Below are positions 14,143-24,923 of a DNA stretch of 64,000 bases, in pieces. This DNA is from Mycteria americana (Eukaryota; Chordata; Aves; Ciconiiformes; Ciconiidae). Location: the NCBI RefSeq assembly GCF_035582795.1, contig NC_134370.1:31669501-31733500 (forward strand), given 5' to 3'. The notes beneath the pieces were generated by a model. That model was not told where the DNA came from. It saw nothing but the letters and a program-made list of their open reading frames with translations, and made no database searches. Numbering within the stretch: position 1 is the stretch's first letter; each line of letters begins with the position of its first letter. The position numbers and the translations under genes were made by a program.

Positions 14143-14148
14143 AATAAA
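14143..14148 (+). terminator. Candidate TIMM23 poly(A) signal (distal)
   Basis: A second AATAAA in an A-rich stretch about 540 nt after the stop. Either or both signals may be used. Confidence 0.5.
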
Positions 14149-14170
14149 AAAATATTACGCAATACCGTTT

Positions 14171-17100
14171 CTATGCTTTGCTGTTCCTACTACTGATAAG
14201 ACAAAAATGTGCTGCATCCAGTGACTCTTATGTACAGTTTTGTTTTGAAGGATCAATGTGATAAAATCCTGGGGGAGTTAGTGGGTGAGGGGAAGTGAAC
14301 TAACTGATTGTCTCCTGATGCGAGGTGATGGTGAGGCATACCAGGGCTTGACTCCACTCCCTTATTTGCTCTAATAAATAAGGAACTGGTTGTTTCTGGG
14401 TGACGTTCTTGCTGTTGCAGAACAGCTGCCAGTGGATTATCAAAACACTTGGGTGCTCCAGGATCTCAGAACTCATTTAGCCAACAGTTAGAAACCAAAC
14501 AGTATAAATACTCCTCTCATTTCCTATTACAGGATTTTTAATTAGTGATGAACTTTTTCCCCCAAGTGATGTTTATAAGTTATTGGCAGAACGAAGGGAT
14601 GTGATGAACCTACACCTTCTCCAGTGTTAAACCATGTGCCAAGCATTGTTTGCAGATAAATTAAACAGTAAGTTGTGAATTAGTTCAGTAATTAGAGTTC
14701 TTGTATAACAGCTCATTCCTTCAGTTTTTAAATAGAGTCTGTAAACAATTAAACTGGTCTGAGACAGTGTGAAGGCAGCACAAGGGAAAAAACCAAGAAC
14801 CTTACTTCTCGGTAGACAACTTAATGCAAAACAAGAGTTTACTTGAATTTTCCTACTGAAACAGCTCTTGATAACTATGTTGCACTCAAGAAAATCGAAA
14901 CAACAAAAAAAGCAGTAGAGGGAAGGTGGTAGCTCTTGCCTTCTTCCAAGAAATTCAGCTTTGTTGAGAAGCCTCTTTAGGAGGAGGTGACCTCTGAGAC
15001 TAGGTTTTTATAGAGCAAGTGCTCTAGCTAACGAGCCTTCACAGTTGAACTCGATTAGCTTTGCTTGGATACCAGGTCAAAGTAGATGCTTTATGCCAGC
15101 ACTTAAGTAGATGTAGCATAAAGGAGAGAAAACAGGTCTTTTCTCACCCGCTTTGTAAATGCTGTTTCTTGTTAAGCTTTATGTTCCACTGTCTTTTAGT
15201 GGGCTGTGTATTACTGTTGTGGTATCATCAGAGCTGGACCTTCTAGCGTGCAGTTTTTTTGAGGGCCATGCCACCAAAGAAACTGTCCTACTCACAGGCT
15301 GCAGAAAGCTGACAGTCGCCAGCTGCGCAGTGCTGTTGGGTGGGACATCAGGAAAGTGCATGCACTTTCTTCCTGAGCTGCTTTTTCTCCCCCCATTGCC
15401 ATCGGTGAGTTCCTCCCCGCCCATGTTTCTTGGTCAGTGTTAATAGGACTGACTTACACTCCTACACACTTGACAATGCTGGATAAAGGCTTGATAGCCA
15501 ATTTGGAGGTTGATGGTGGGGGAGGGTTGCTTTTTAAGTGTCAGGAACTTTGCAATGTATCTTTAAGTTTTGCTAGAGACTTTTTCAGGACTGAAATATG
15601 ACCCAGGAGCTCTCTGCCCCTAATTGAAGTGGGAAAGCTGTGAAGCTTAACAAATGTCTTGCCTCCTTTAGGTGCACTGGAGATGATGTAGGAACAAGCT
15701 TTTGTAAGTTCAAAATTGCCACAACCTTCAGGCTAGGCTGACTCCTGAGACGACTTAGCATGTTATCATCTGGTCTGCAATAACCTCAACTTTCCTGGAA
15801 TTGCTTGCCTCGGGGGCAGAGCTGAGTGCATTTTTCTGAAACAGCACTGTTTCTAGGGCTATTAAAAGTTTTGGTTTATAAACAGTTTGTACATGGAGTG
15901 ATCCATAACTTGAGCTATGAACTACAACCAGCATGGAGGCAGCACCGAGGGAGGTGAATTGTAAATATGGAATACAGAGAACATCTTTGTGATATTCTAT
16001 GTCAAGACTTAACTGTGTTCACAGTTTAATGTGTCCTGCTGTATCAAGTTGGTACTTGATACAGCAGTATAAAGTTGGTACTTAAAGCTGTGACCAAAAG
16101 TATATCCACGTTCAGCGGAAATAAAAGGAAGTAAAATCAAGTTGCAAACAGGATTTGGCAAGCCACTTACCGTCCTCCCATGCAGTATTATGTAAATGTG
16201 AGCACGGGAGACCATGGCCATCTTGAAGAGCAGTGTTTTATCCTCTTGCAGTGCCAGTCATGGCATTGAGTTTTGCTCATAGATCTGAGACAGCTTTCCA
16301 TGCTGTGGCAGCAAGTGAGGGAGTCTGAGATAAGAGGCATAATGAAAGCTTTTTGAGTCATGTAAAGCTGCTTTTGTGTAGTCTTTGGAATGGAGAAAGG
16401 CAATTTCACCATTCCCTGCCAGCAGGTGACTTCTCTTACAGTTGGGGGAACTTCTTTGTTGAAAAATTGCTAGTCACGTGGTAGGAATCTCCAGCTTCCT
16501 CAATGCAGTGGAAGCTGCTTCTGAAAACAGGAGGGAAATGTATGCTAGGGCAGAAAAATGATCTAGTGTTCATAGCTTGTTTCCTCTGATCTAATCTGGG
16601 ACTGAAAAAGGAGGGGGGGAAATATAATTTTTTATGCTTTAACAGCAGGTTACCCTGTGCATAATAAATTCTAGATAGTTAGGAAATTGGTATGTTTTAA
16701 GTGGAGCTTTGTGTACTCCGTGAGTATTGGCCTGTGCTGTTGAATGCCAGGCACTGCAGGGACACCAAAGGGTACTACAGCTTTTTTTGGTACTTTCACA
16801 CCATCATTAATACTGGTCTTGTTCCCCTTGGATGTCTCTTCCCCCCCCCGCCAGCTGCCCTCTCTCCCTGTCCTGCAAGTGCCACTGCCAGGCTTTGCAC
16901 CGCAGCAGGTTTGAGTCCGAGGGGTCTGGTGCCCCAGGAGCCCTGCAAGCAGCCCTGCTCCAGGTAGGCACTTGCCAGGGAAGAACACCTCTGCTGCTGC
17001 TCCCAGCCACGGGCTCCTCTGCTTGCACAGCTCTGCAGTAGTGTTGACTCACACCTTTGTAAAGGGTTTCCCCGGGCTCCACGTGTGTCTAATAGAGGAA

Positions 17101-18890
17101 AGAGCAGGTTGCTTTCTTGACTTACCTCGTCTGTACTGCAGCCTGCACTGCTGCCACGAGTAACTGCCTGTCAAGCGCCGGCCTTTCCCCTCTCCTCCAC
17201 TGGCTGAAGCCTGAGGCACCTTCCCTTGCTGCCCGCAGCAGCTCTCAAGGGCAGGGCCGTAACAGGCCTTCACCAGGCACGCTCTTGGCTTCTCCCACCT
17301 GAAATTAGCCATAAAGCTCCGTACTTTCACCAATACATACATTATGTGACCACAAGGCATTTTGGTTATTTTGCACAGAAACTCATTTGTTACAGAAACT
17401 CAGCTGAGGGAGAAGTGGGAGGTAACTGCTCCAGCTCCACAGGGAGGAGAGAAGTAGAGTTAAGCTAAGCATTTTGGAGAGGACCCCATTCCTCAGTACA
17501 ATCCTGTAATCTCAGATTGCTCGAAAGAAGGTCTCCAAATGTTATGCAGAGAAGCCAGGAATAGCATTCTCTGCTCCAGCTACTCTATCTTCCTTGTCTT
17601 TGGAAGACCTGAAGTATTTTTCTCCCTGTCTTTGAAAGCTATACTCAGGGGACACGTTCAGGAGTTTTGCACGTGGCTGCTTCTAAAAAAGAACCTCTAG
17701 TCCATTTATAAAAACAGTGTGTATGCACACCCACACGGGAAAGTCAAGGTACCAAGGTTGAAAGGCTGCCAGGCCCAGCTGCATGCTGCCTCATGAGAAT
17801 GTTCCCTTAAAGCTACATTAAGGGTACCTGTACATCCATAATGCTACCTGGATTAAGGCACTTCTACCAGTTCAAAGGAACGGAAAATCCTCAAAGGAGG
17901 AACAAAGCATGCAGGGAGGCTGAGGTTCGCAAACCAGGAGACCAGAAGAGCCAGAGAGGAACTGCATTCCAATTGCACAGCCAGACCAGAGATGTTCTAC
18001 AGCCATGGGAGAAGAGGACTGAAGGCCACTAAAATCCATAAATCCTCCTTAAGTATTCAAGAGTGAAGAAACAAACATCATTTTGTCTAAATCTGTATTT
18101 CTTAGAGCAGCTGAGAAAAGGCTGAGTGATTTAGACATACCCGCCGTGTGTCCAGGGGCCTATGTTTCAGTGCAGTAATTGACAGGAGTTACCCATTAGG
18201 TGCGTCCCTGGTGCCAGGGTTTCCTGGCTGTGGCAGCGGGGCTCTGTGCAGCGTGAGTCCAGTACGGGGACGGAAGCACAGGTGGAGCGGCATCCAAACA
18301 GAAGTTAGCTAGGCAACCTGCCGCAGCATTTGGTGTTAACCATCTTGCAAAGGAGACATACCACACCTTTGGTTGCAATTATTTTTTAATGGAAAAGACT
18401 AATCACTGTTTTACATAAATATCAATTAGTGATAACAAGTCAGTTGAGTAAGTAAAGGAATACATACCCCCAAGTTTTAAAGGCTCATAATGAACTGACA
18501 AAGTAGCACACAATGACGACTACAAGGAATTAATAAGAGGTGGGCTGCACGTCAATCAGCTTCATTAAGTTCAACTGCTCATTGGATTAGGCTAATATTG
18601 GAGTTAGTCACAGTGCAGTCTTCCCATGCAAGGACATCTTCAGAGGGGAAAGTGAACTTCAAAAACATCTTTCTGCTTCCTGCAGAAAGCCCCAACTATG
18701 AAAGTACTCAAGTGGTCCACTGATGTTAAGCCCTTTTGGGGTCTGGTTTCAGATGTGCAGTGTCCCCCTCTCAGACTAAAAACTGATTTTTAACCGAATG
18801 CACAGGTTCTATCAGACAGGAATGTGTTCACACTGCAAAGTGACACTAAGGTTGGATCTTGCTAATAATGTCTTTTCCAGTGTTGTGAAG
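14171..18890. other. Intergenic region between TIMM23 and NCOA4 3' ends
   Basis: No supported gene. The part near 16.8-17.3 kb is more GC-rich and yields overlapping ORFs on both strands, but none has recognisable similarity or a consistent splice pattern. A perfect 14-bp hairpin lies at 16036-16067 and is listed separately. Confidence 0.6.
16036..16067. repeat. Perfect 14-bp inverted repeat (hairpin)
   Basis: Left arm CTGCTGTATCAAGT at 16036-16049, loop TGGT, right arm ACTTGATACAGCAG at 16054-16067, with no mismatches. AAGTTGGTACTT also recurs directly at 16046-16057 and 16072-16083, so the structure is partly a local duplication. Confidence 0.85.
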
Positions 18891-20169
18891 AACTGAATCA
18901 CTTTTATTCCCAGGCAGGCTGCAGGTATGGGGAGAAGGGGGGCTATTTTTATAGTCATTAAGAGCAATTTGTTAAGTGAGTAGAAGCTGCACCAGAAACT
19001 ACGTAACTTCACAGTTTTTCATGCAAGCTGACAGGCATCTGATCCACACTTCCAGCTAACATCTCCGCACTCCTTCCTATGGGCTCAAAATGCTAAATAC
19101 CTAAAGAGGTATTGCTCATACTATGTCCACAGCTATAGGGATCAGAGTTACTCGACCCCACTTTCATGTGCATAACAACATGGAAATCCACAGCTTAAAT
19201 ATCTTTAAAATGGATCAGCAGGAGCCACACAGTTTGCTAAGTTAGTGTTCCCCAATTAAACAGCATGATATCAATCTGATGAGAAGGCATCAAATTCCTC
19301 AAATATTACATTTAAATATTACGTGGCTAAGATGCCTGCTTTCCAGTGGTTTAGTCAATAAAAGTTCATTATTAATTATCTAAAACTAGCAGAAATGTAC
19401 ACATGTCATCTTACAGCTTTCTCCACGAAATTAAAATAGTTATTAAATGCTGGGGACACAGTAGGATCTGATCTACTGATGCATGAAAATTAACACCCTA
19501 TGCTGTTCTCTGAATGGCTCAAAAATTTGCAAGAAAAGTTTTCATTCAAAACTAAGTTACCAATTCTCCTGTCACGTGTCAGGTCCCATAAATTCATGTC
19601 TTTTTCAAAATCTGGACTACACATACTCAGCTGGAAGACATACCAATACAAGATGCAAATGAAACCTTTAAAGTTACCAACTGCTCGGTAAAAAAAATTG
19701 CTTCCAAATACAGCCTAAGTTATCTTGCAATCCAGTAAGCTGGAACCCAACTCATGACAAAGTTGTAGCAGCTGAAAGGAACGGCAACACTTCTGAAGTC
19801 ACTGCCAAAGGTGGACATTTCACAGCACCAGAGAGATTTTGCTTTATCTTTGCACTGACTCCAACATACTTCAAGTGACAACCCATTAAAAGAAGATTCA
19901 TGTAGTCCCCTAACAGATACAAATTTACTAACACCTCTATAGTATCAGATTGCTTATGCTCAGTGGGTTTACATTTCAAAATTAATCATAACAAAAAGGC
20001 ATCTTCTGCACCGTAACTCTGTTATATGAGTAATCTTTCTTTTTGTTATAATTTTAGAAGGAAAAGCAGACGGCCAAACACAAACACAAGAAATTCAGCT
20101 GGCTGCAGTCACTCAGCGTGATGTGCGATTGATCAGCAGGAAGGGGATGATTTCAATGCTTCCAGTTCT
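18885..20169 (-). other. NCOA4: NCOA4 3' UTR
   Basis: The remainder of the last NCOA4 exon after the stop codon. It is AT-rich and non-coding; the 3' end is inferred from the AATAAA at 18903-18908. Confidence 0.5.
18903..18908 (-). terminator. NCOA4: Candidate NCOA4 poly(A) signal
   Basis: TTTATT on the + strand is AATAAA on the - strand (GGAATAAAAG context). It lies about 1.26 kb after the NCOA4 stop, a plausible 3' UTR length. It is the only canonical signal I see between 18.36 and 20.17 kb; an ATTAAA-type alternative lies near 18.39 kb. Confidence 0.5.
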
Positions 20170-20175
20170 TCACAT
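20170..20175 (-). CDS. NCOA4: NCOA4 last coding exon: one Met codon plus stop
   Basis: On the - strand a TTTGTTTAG acceptor is followed directly by ATG TGA, so the final exon carries only the C-terminal Met and the stop before the 3' UTR. Mammalian NCOA4 likewise ends in the tripeptide Leu-Gln-Met, with Leu-Gln encoded at the end of the preceding exon here. This fits the phase-0 donor at 20778. Confidence 0.85.
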   Translation of the reverse strand: M

Positions 20176-20777
20176 CTAAACAAATTTAAAATTCGGTTAT
20201 TCTCTTTGATAAACAGAAAGCAACACTTTTGGAAAAAAACATGTATAAGACAACCTCAGGGGGGGGGGACACACCCCAAAACCAAACCATACTCAAATAC
20301 TTCCTAGAACTGAGTATCTTGCCTTTTAGGGTTTGAAGTACGCCTGCTAAGAAGGATTTTTTTCGTGAATTTCAAAAACTATTATAAAAGAGCTATCTTG
20401 GCAGAGAGGAGAAACATGATGTCAGCTGTAAATACAGTACCGAGATAAGAAAGAAGCTGTCTGGAAATTTAGACGTTAATTGCACATTCGAGTTACAACA
20501 GAAGTAACCAAGATTTTACCAAGTGTCAATCAGTTGAAGAGTGATTTACTCAAGAACATAAGTAATTCCCTCCCTGGCTTGTGATCAAAAGAGGGGGAAT
20601 AATGAAAAAATAGAATGGTCCAAGCTGTTAAAAAGGTATATGGGGAGAAAAATCACAATGCTGTTAAACATTACATATAGAGAACTTTGAAGATGTCAGT
20701 TAGCTGCCATGGTCTGTATTCTGTACCCCCAAGTTATGTCTAGGCTCAGCTGTTCTAATACATTCTGTGCGTCCTAC
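20176..20777 (-). other. NCOA4: NCOA4 intron 8
   Basis: From the donor GTAGGAC (- strand) to the TTTGTTTAG acceptor. Nothing recognisable inside except a G-run near 20260. Confidence 0.7.
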
Positions 20778-20867
20778 CTGTAAAGGAGTCCGATACAGCC
20801 ATTTTTCTTTATCTCCATTGAGTTTCATACAGGCAAAAAGGTCACAAACTGTAGGAAGGCCAAAGTC
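20778..20867 (-). CDS. NCOA4: NCOA4 C-terminal coding exon (30 codons)
   Basis: Flanked by a CTCTTTCAG acceptor and a CAG|GTAGGA donor, phase 0 at both ends, exactly 90 nt. It encodes DFGLPTVCDLFACMKL followed by NGDKEKWLYRTPLQ, the conserved C-terminus of NCOA4. The human exon has an extra block of about 18 residues before the conserved GLP; here the acceptor lies two codons upstream of it, so the bird exon is shorter. No in-frame upstream acceptor restoring the longer form was found. Confidence 0.93.
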
Positions 20868-21245
20868 CTGAAAGAGAAGTCACCTTAATTACTGATCTCC
20901 AAACATAAATACATTCTGATGCATCTTCAAATTCTGTCAAGTGTTGACAAAGAAAACAAACCTGACTTCTGAGTCTTGGAGATGAATGCTTTCTTCATTT
21001 AAGAAGACTAGCTATACTTCAAAATTAACTTGTTTTGTGTTAAATGCTGGCCTCATCTACTTAAGTAACTAAGTAATAATCACTGAAAACATTAAAAGAG
21101 CCTAAAAACCTAAAAATTGCCAGTCAGTATTATCCAGAAGAGCTATGAATTTGGAAGAGAAAGCAGGCATTAAATTCAGGAAAACAATACATCTGGCACA
21201 TTGGCTTAAGACACAGCAGTAACAAAAACTTATGAACATGCTCAC
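20868..21245 (-). other. NCOA4: NCOA4 intron 7
   Basis: A short intron (378 nt) from GTGAGC to CTCTTTCAG. Reading into it from the previous exon gives an artificial C-terminal extension, which is why the open frame appears to continue to 21102. Confidence 0.8.
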
Positions 21246-22256
21246 TTGTGCTTTCTTGCGTAGAAGCCATTTATCTTCTGCTGGAGGCGGGTTAGCATTT
21301 TCAAGGTTGTTTGAAGTCAACACCCAACTGTTTACATTCAAGGGGAGGTGGAATGGAGCCAAGAGGTCTAGGAAAGGACTCTTGAAACTATTATCTGCTT
21401 TTTCCCTACTCGCCTTTTCTTCTGCACTTTCTGCTTTGTGCTCAGACTTGGCTAGCCAGCTTGTCAGAGGCCTTTCGAGCAATACTTTCAAGGGTTCTGC
21501 GATCTCTGCTGAATAATCTGCTTTCTCTGCACTAACAGGTTCCCCTGTGAGCTGCTGTGCGGGGTTAAGCCAGGTATTGGCAGCAGACTTTGTCTTCTCA
21601 TGCTCAGGGTTTGGTACATCTTTCTGGATGACTGGAACTCCATTTTTATCCTTCCCGTCTTTCTTCAGAAGCCATTTACACTGAGCCTCTTTTCCACAGT
21701 TTTCATCACACACACACTCTGAAAAGCTGGCACACAGCTCATTAGCTTTGCACACATCTTCCACCTTAAATGGGGCTTGGGGATGCTGAAGAAGCCAAGC
21801 ATTTACAGCAGATGTAGTGGGCGATTTTTTTCCGTCAAGATGCTCATTCAGGCACTTCAGATTTCCCAGGTTCTCAATTTCCACACTTTTGATCTGGCTG
21901 CCACGACAACTGGTACACGCTTCAGCTCTGAGAAGCCAATCATCCAAATTAAATTCTTCCCTAAAAGGTTTAAATTCATACTTCCATTTCTCATCTGAGG
22001 CACCACTTCCATTTTCTGGGTCAGGAGTGAGCAGCCAGTCAGAAAGGTCCATCTCTTCTTGTCCAAGGGATTCCAATTCCTCCACCTTTTCAATAGTGGA
22101 AAAGGACGAGTTGAAAGTAGAGGTGGAGTCCTTGCGGCTAGGGGAGTCTGTCTTCCCAGCAACATCACGCTGTTGATTCTGCAGGACCCAGTTTTCCAAG
22201 TCTTTCAGATTTCCCCAGGCTTGCTCAAAATAACAGACTTTGGAAGAATTTAAATC
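21246..22256 (-). CDS. NCOA4: NCOA4 large central exon (337 codons)
   Basis: Phase 0 at both ends (CTTTACTAG acceptor at 22257, CAA|GTGAGC donor). It starts [19 protein letters not shown] and ends [10 protein letters not shown], residues 234-570 of the predicted protein. It contains the NCOA4 series of short Trp-Leu motifs (NWVL, DWLL twice, AWLL, KWLL, TWL, SWL, SWVL, KWLL). It also has a conserved Cys cluster (residues about 402-426, with ECVCDENC) of the kind linked in human NCOA4 to iron sensing. The ferritin-binding segment is kept: PLTSW at about 496-500 matches human PLSEW with Trp497, and the human Ile489 position is Leu492. The human androgen-receptor FxxLF motif is not kept (WKYEF at 324-328). 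Confidence 0.96.
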
Positions 22257-22453
22257 CTAGTAAAGACACATTGAAATGCATCTATTAACACTAAAAGACA
22301 ATGTTCAGTAACTGTTTTCACAGTTACAGCTTGGTACTAGCTGGACAGAGTGAAGAGAATTACAGAAGCTTTAATTCCCACCATATTCTGCCTGCAATCG
22401 GATACCGTGTTTTCCTCTTTATTAAAAACTAGGTTAGTGCATAAAAGGCTTAC

Positions 22454-22600
22454 CTGGCTGGGCTCTGACGCACATTTTTGTGTAACCCATTCTTCAAGAT
22501 TGGTGCTGGGAACATATGGAGGCTGGCAAACACCCACAGGTCTGCTTCCAAGTAACCAGTCAGCAAGCGAGGCACTCACTGTCCCACACAATGTTTTCTG
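22454..22600 (-). CDS. NCOA4: NCOA4 coding exon 6 (49 codons, NAGNAG acceptor)
   Basis: Ends at CAG|GTAAGC and starts after TTTCTCAG. It encodes QKTLCGTVSASLADWLLGSR and a Pro-rich part containing PPYVPSTNLEEWVTQK, matching the human SEWLLGSKP...PYIPSTDPQDWLTQK region. The acceptor is the tandem CAGCAG, so the exon may begin at 22600 (extra Gln) or at 22597. Confidence 0.93.
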
Positions 22601-23269
22601 CTGAGAAAGAATGTTCTTGGTTATGAGAAAGCCTAATTGCTGAGGTAAACCTATGGTGAACATAAAAAACAGGTATTCAACATGCATCAGTATTTCTGAA
22701 CCAAAAGAAAAACCATTCCCTTCTAATTAAGAAAAAAGTAAATCTTCAATCGCCTGTATGACTTTAAGCCACTGCAGTGACAGATTGTTTTGTGATCCCA
22801 GATTCTTCAGAGAGCAAATGACATGAAAGGGAAGAGACAACTTCTACAACGCACAGTTCTGATACGTGTAACCCAGCCATAACCCTCCTTCTGACCACAA
22901 TTCCCATTACTAATTTGCTACCTTCCTTCACTGATGCTGTTTCTGTGCAGAGCCCAAAATAAGATTTCCCATTAATTTCTGCATTAAAAGGAATCGGATA
23001 GTTCCAAGACAACAGACTTTACAACATCAAGGAATATCCAATTAAAAAATTCTGACTGACAGTCACACTCCACATTCACTTTTGTATGATGTTCTTCCAT
23101 GTCTGTTCCTGGAGCAGCTAGATCACTAATGTTCACCACAGCGACTGTTACTGGCTACTCAAACATCTTAAACAGAGGTCATTACTCAAGCAAGCTAACA
23201 TATCGTGCTTAAGTTCTCCTTTTCCCTTTAATACAATTAAACGTTCACAGATACAACTCTTAATCTTAC
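22601..23269 (-). other. NCOA4: NCOA4 intron 5
   Basis: From the GTAAGA donor to the TTTCTCAG acceptor. No other feature seen. The ORF at 22764-23012 is unsupported. Confidence 0.75.
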
Positions 23270-23341
23270 CTGCTCACAGTTCATTAGGGCACAATTCTGC
23301 CCTGGGAACCAGGGAGAAGTATTCTCTCTCTCTGAGGTTTG
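23270..23341 (-). CDS. NCOA4: NCOA4 coding exon 5 (24 codons)
   Basis: Acceptor CTTTCCTTACAG, donor GAGCAG|GTAAGA, 72 nt, phase 0. It encodes QTSERENTSPWFPGQ followed by NCALMNCEQ. This is a poorly conserved linker at the position of the human IPEHLMAHASS...MPEQ segment. The exon is supported by splice signals and phase rather than by strong residue identity. Confidence 0.85.
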
Positions 23342-23968
23342 CTGTAAGGAAAGAAAAGTAAAAGTTAATTTAAATCCCAATTTTGTCCGGTTTCTAGGAT
23401 GAATTCTACAATAAAGCAGAAGTAAAGCCCAGTTACAACTGGTCAGTTCTTTGTGCCCAACAACTTTTTCAACATTTAAAAACAGAATGGAGAGAGATTT
23501 ACTATAAAAATACTACCTTCAGTTCACTTCCTTTAAGAGAATTATCTCCAGTAATACAGGAGATACGCTGCTTATATAAGAATCTAAAAATATTTATATC
23601 ACAGAAAGCCATGTACAATGTATAACTATTAATATCTAAAGAAAACTGTAACATTCATTTTCAGTTGCCGGAATAGAGTAAGAATATAATCATCATTCTC
23701 TCAGTCTCTGCCAAAATATATTAAAATAACATGTACGTAACTACATCTAAGCTCAGTCAAAATCAGAACTACATGCAATACTTAATAAACCACTGTGTAT
23801 ATATTATACAGCTAAAACTGTATGACTTGTACACAAGATCCATTAAAACTATAACTAAAAGTAGAAGTATCACTTGGAATATATCGCACTACTTCCTCAA
23901 AAAAAGTTGTTTGTTCATTTGGTTTTTTTTTTTCAAATATTCCAACCCATTAAAGTCTTGGTGCTTAC
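23342..23968 (-). other. NCOA4: NCOA4 intron 4
   Basis: From ATG|GTAAGC to CTTACAG. AT-rich, with a T-run near 23920; nothing else recognised. Confidence 0.75.
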
Positions 23969-24077
23969 CATTGTTTTAATTGAACCAAATGAGGTAATAG
24001 CCTGGCGAAGGTAAGATGTGTCAGCCTCAAAATTCAGGATGGAAGACTCCTCTGGTTTAAGAGTAAGACTTTCCAGT
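23969..24077 (-). CDS. NCOA4: NCOA4 coding exon 4 (36 codons plus split Arg)
   Basis: Acceptor CTCTTTCAG; the first base completes AG|A (Arg) from the previous exon. It then encodes LESLTLKPEESSILNF and EADTSYLRQAITSFGSIKTM. This aligns closely with human GSLTLKPEDSTVLLFEADTI...TTFGSLKT. Donor ATG|GTAAGC. It is part of the N-terminal ARA70 domain. Confidence 0.95.
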
Positions 24078-24573
24078 CTGAAAGAGTAAGATGATAGTTA
24101 CAGAAAGAAAAAAAAAAAATTACAATCTTCTTCATCTGTCATGTTTTGGGAATCAATCCGTTATTTCATAAAAAAGCTTCCAAAGTGACTTGGCACTAAT
24201 TAGGTAACAGAAAGACTTTTAATACTTGCACAAAGAGATGCCTATCCACAAACTACAAACAGAACAAATAGCCAGCAAAACACAAGTTTCTCCTTCTTAC
24301 TTCAGTTGCCATCAACAACTAGTATTTGAAATAATCTGCACAAATGAGTACCTCCACTGCTTATTATAGTCCTGTTTTTTCAATCTAAGATAAAAAAGAT
24401 GAGAGGAATCATATCTCAGACTGCTTTAAAGATCTTATTTCTAGGAACCGTTACAAATGTGGAAACAGTGAGTTAGATCTATTATTAGTTCTACTAGGAC
24501 AAAAAAATCAGATTAAATTCATAAGTCAAAATAAATACCAATTGTGTTAACTTGCATCATAAAATATACTTAC
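24078..24573 (-). other. NCOA4: NCOA4 intron 3
   Basis: From GAGAG|GTAAGT to CTTTCAG. A-rich near 24110; no other feature. Confidence 0.75.
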
Positions 24574-24662
24574 CTCTCCAGGCAAACTGAAATCTGGTTT
24601 GCTAGTTCGTTACTATAGGAGCGTTCCAGCTGATGAATAAGGCAATTGAATTGTCCCAAATA
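24574..24662 (-). CDS. NCOA4: NCOA4 coding exon 3 (29 codons plus two bases)
   Basis: Acceptor TTCCTTGCAG, donor GAGAG|GTAAGT. It encodes YLGQFNCLIHQLERSYSNE and LANQISVCLE, then the first two bases of Arg. This aligns with human LLGQFNCLTHQLECTQNKDLANQVSVCLER. The junction with exon 2 reads LYWYL where human has the LxxLL nuclear receptor box LYSLL at the same residue numbers (92-96). Confidence 0.95.
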
Positions 24663-24782
24663 CTGCAAGGAAGACAAAACACATGTTATTGTTTTGGCTT
24701 CTAAGATTAAAATCGAGAAAATACTTGCAAGGACAAAGTTTACTTAAAAATGCCAGTGCAACAATTTACAACCAAATCTTAC

Positions 24783-24923
24783 CCAATAGAGCTGCTGCGC
24801 CTGCTGCTGCAAGGCCTCCTCTTTCAGCTGCTGAATGAGATCTACCTGCTCAAACAGCCAAACTTCACGACTGCGCAAGCATTCCAGGTGGCGGCTTATG
24901 TGGCTGTGAATCTTGGCTTTTAC
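24783..24923 (-). CDS. NCOA4: NCOA4 coding exon 2 (47 codons, coiled coil)
   Basis: Acceptor ACCTTACAG, donor TATTGG|GTAAGA, 141 nt. It encodes VKAKIHSHISRHLECLRSRE, VWLFEQVDLIQQL and a Gln-rich helix ending QQQAQQLYW. It is nearly identical to the human ARA70 coiled-coil region, which is used for oligomerisation. This is the most conserved exon of the gene in the window. Confidence 0.97.

Larger units (their letters stand above)
13607..14170 (+). other. TIMM23: TIMM23 3' UTR
   Basis: Sequence after the TIMM23 stop codon with moderately raised G+C, followed by two AATAAA signals. The true 3' end is inferred to be shortly after one of them. ORFs on the opposite strand here (such as 13694-14005) are shadows. 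Confidence 0.65.

Noticed and set aside
16671-17468. Cluster of ORFs on both strands in a GC-raised patch.
   Set aside because: They overlap in all frames, have no shared protein pattern, no good exon borders and no known gene at this syntenic spot.
21102-21245. C-terminal extension of the NCOA4 open frame past residue 570.
   Set aside because: It begins at a GTGAGC donor and is replaced by the conserved exon at 20778-20867; it is intronic read-through.
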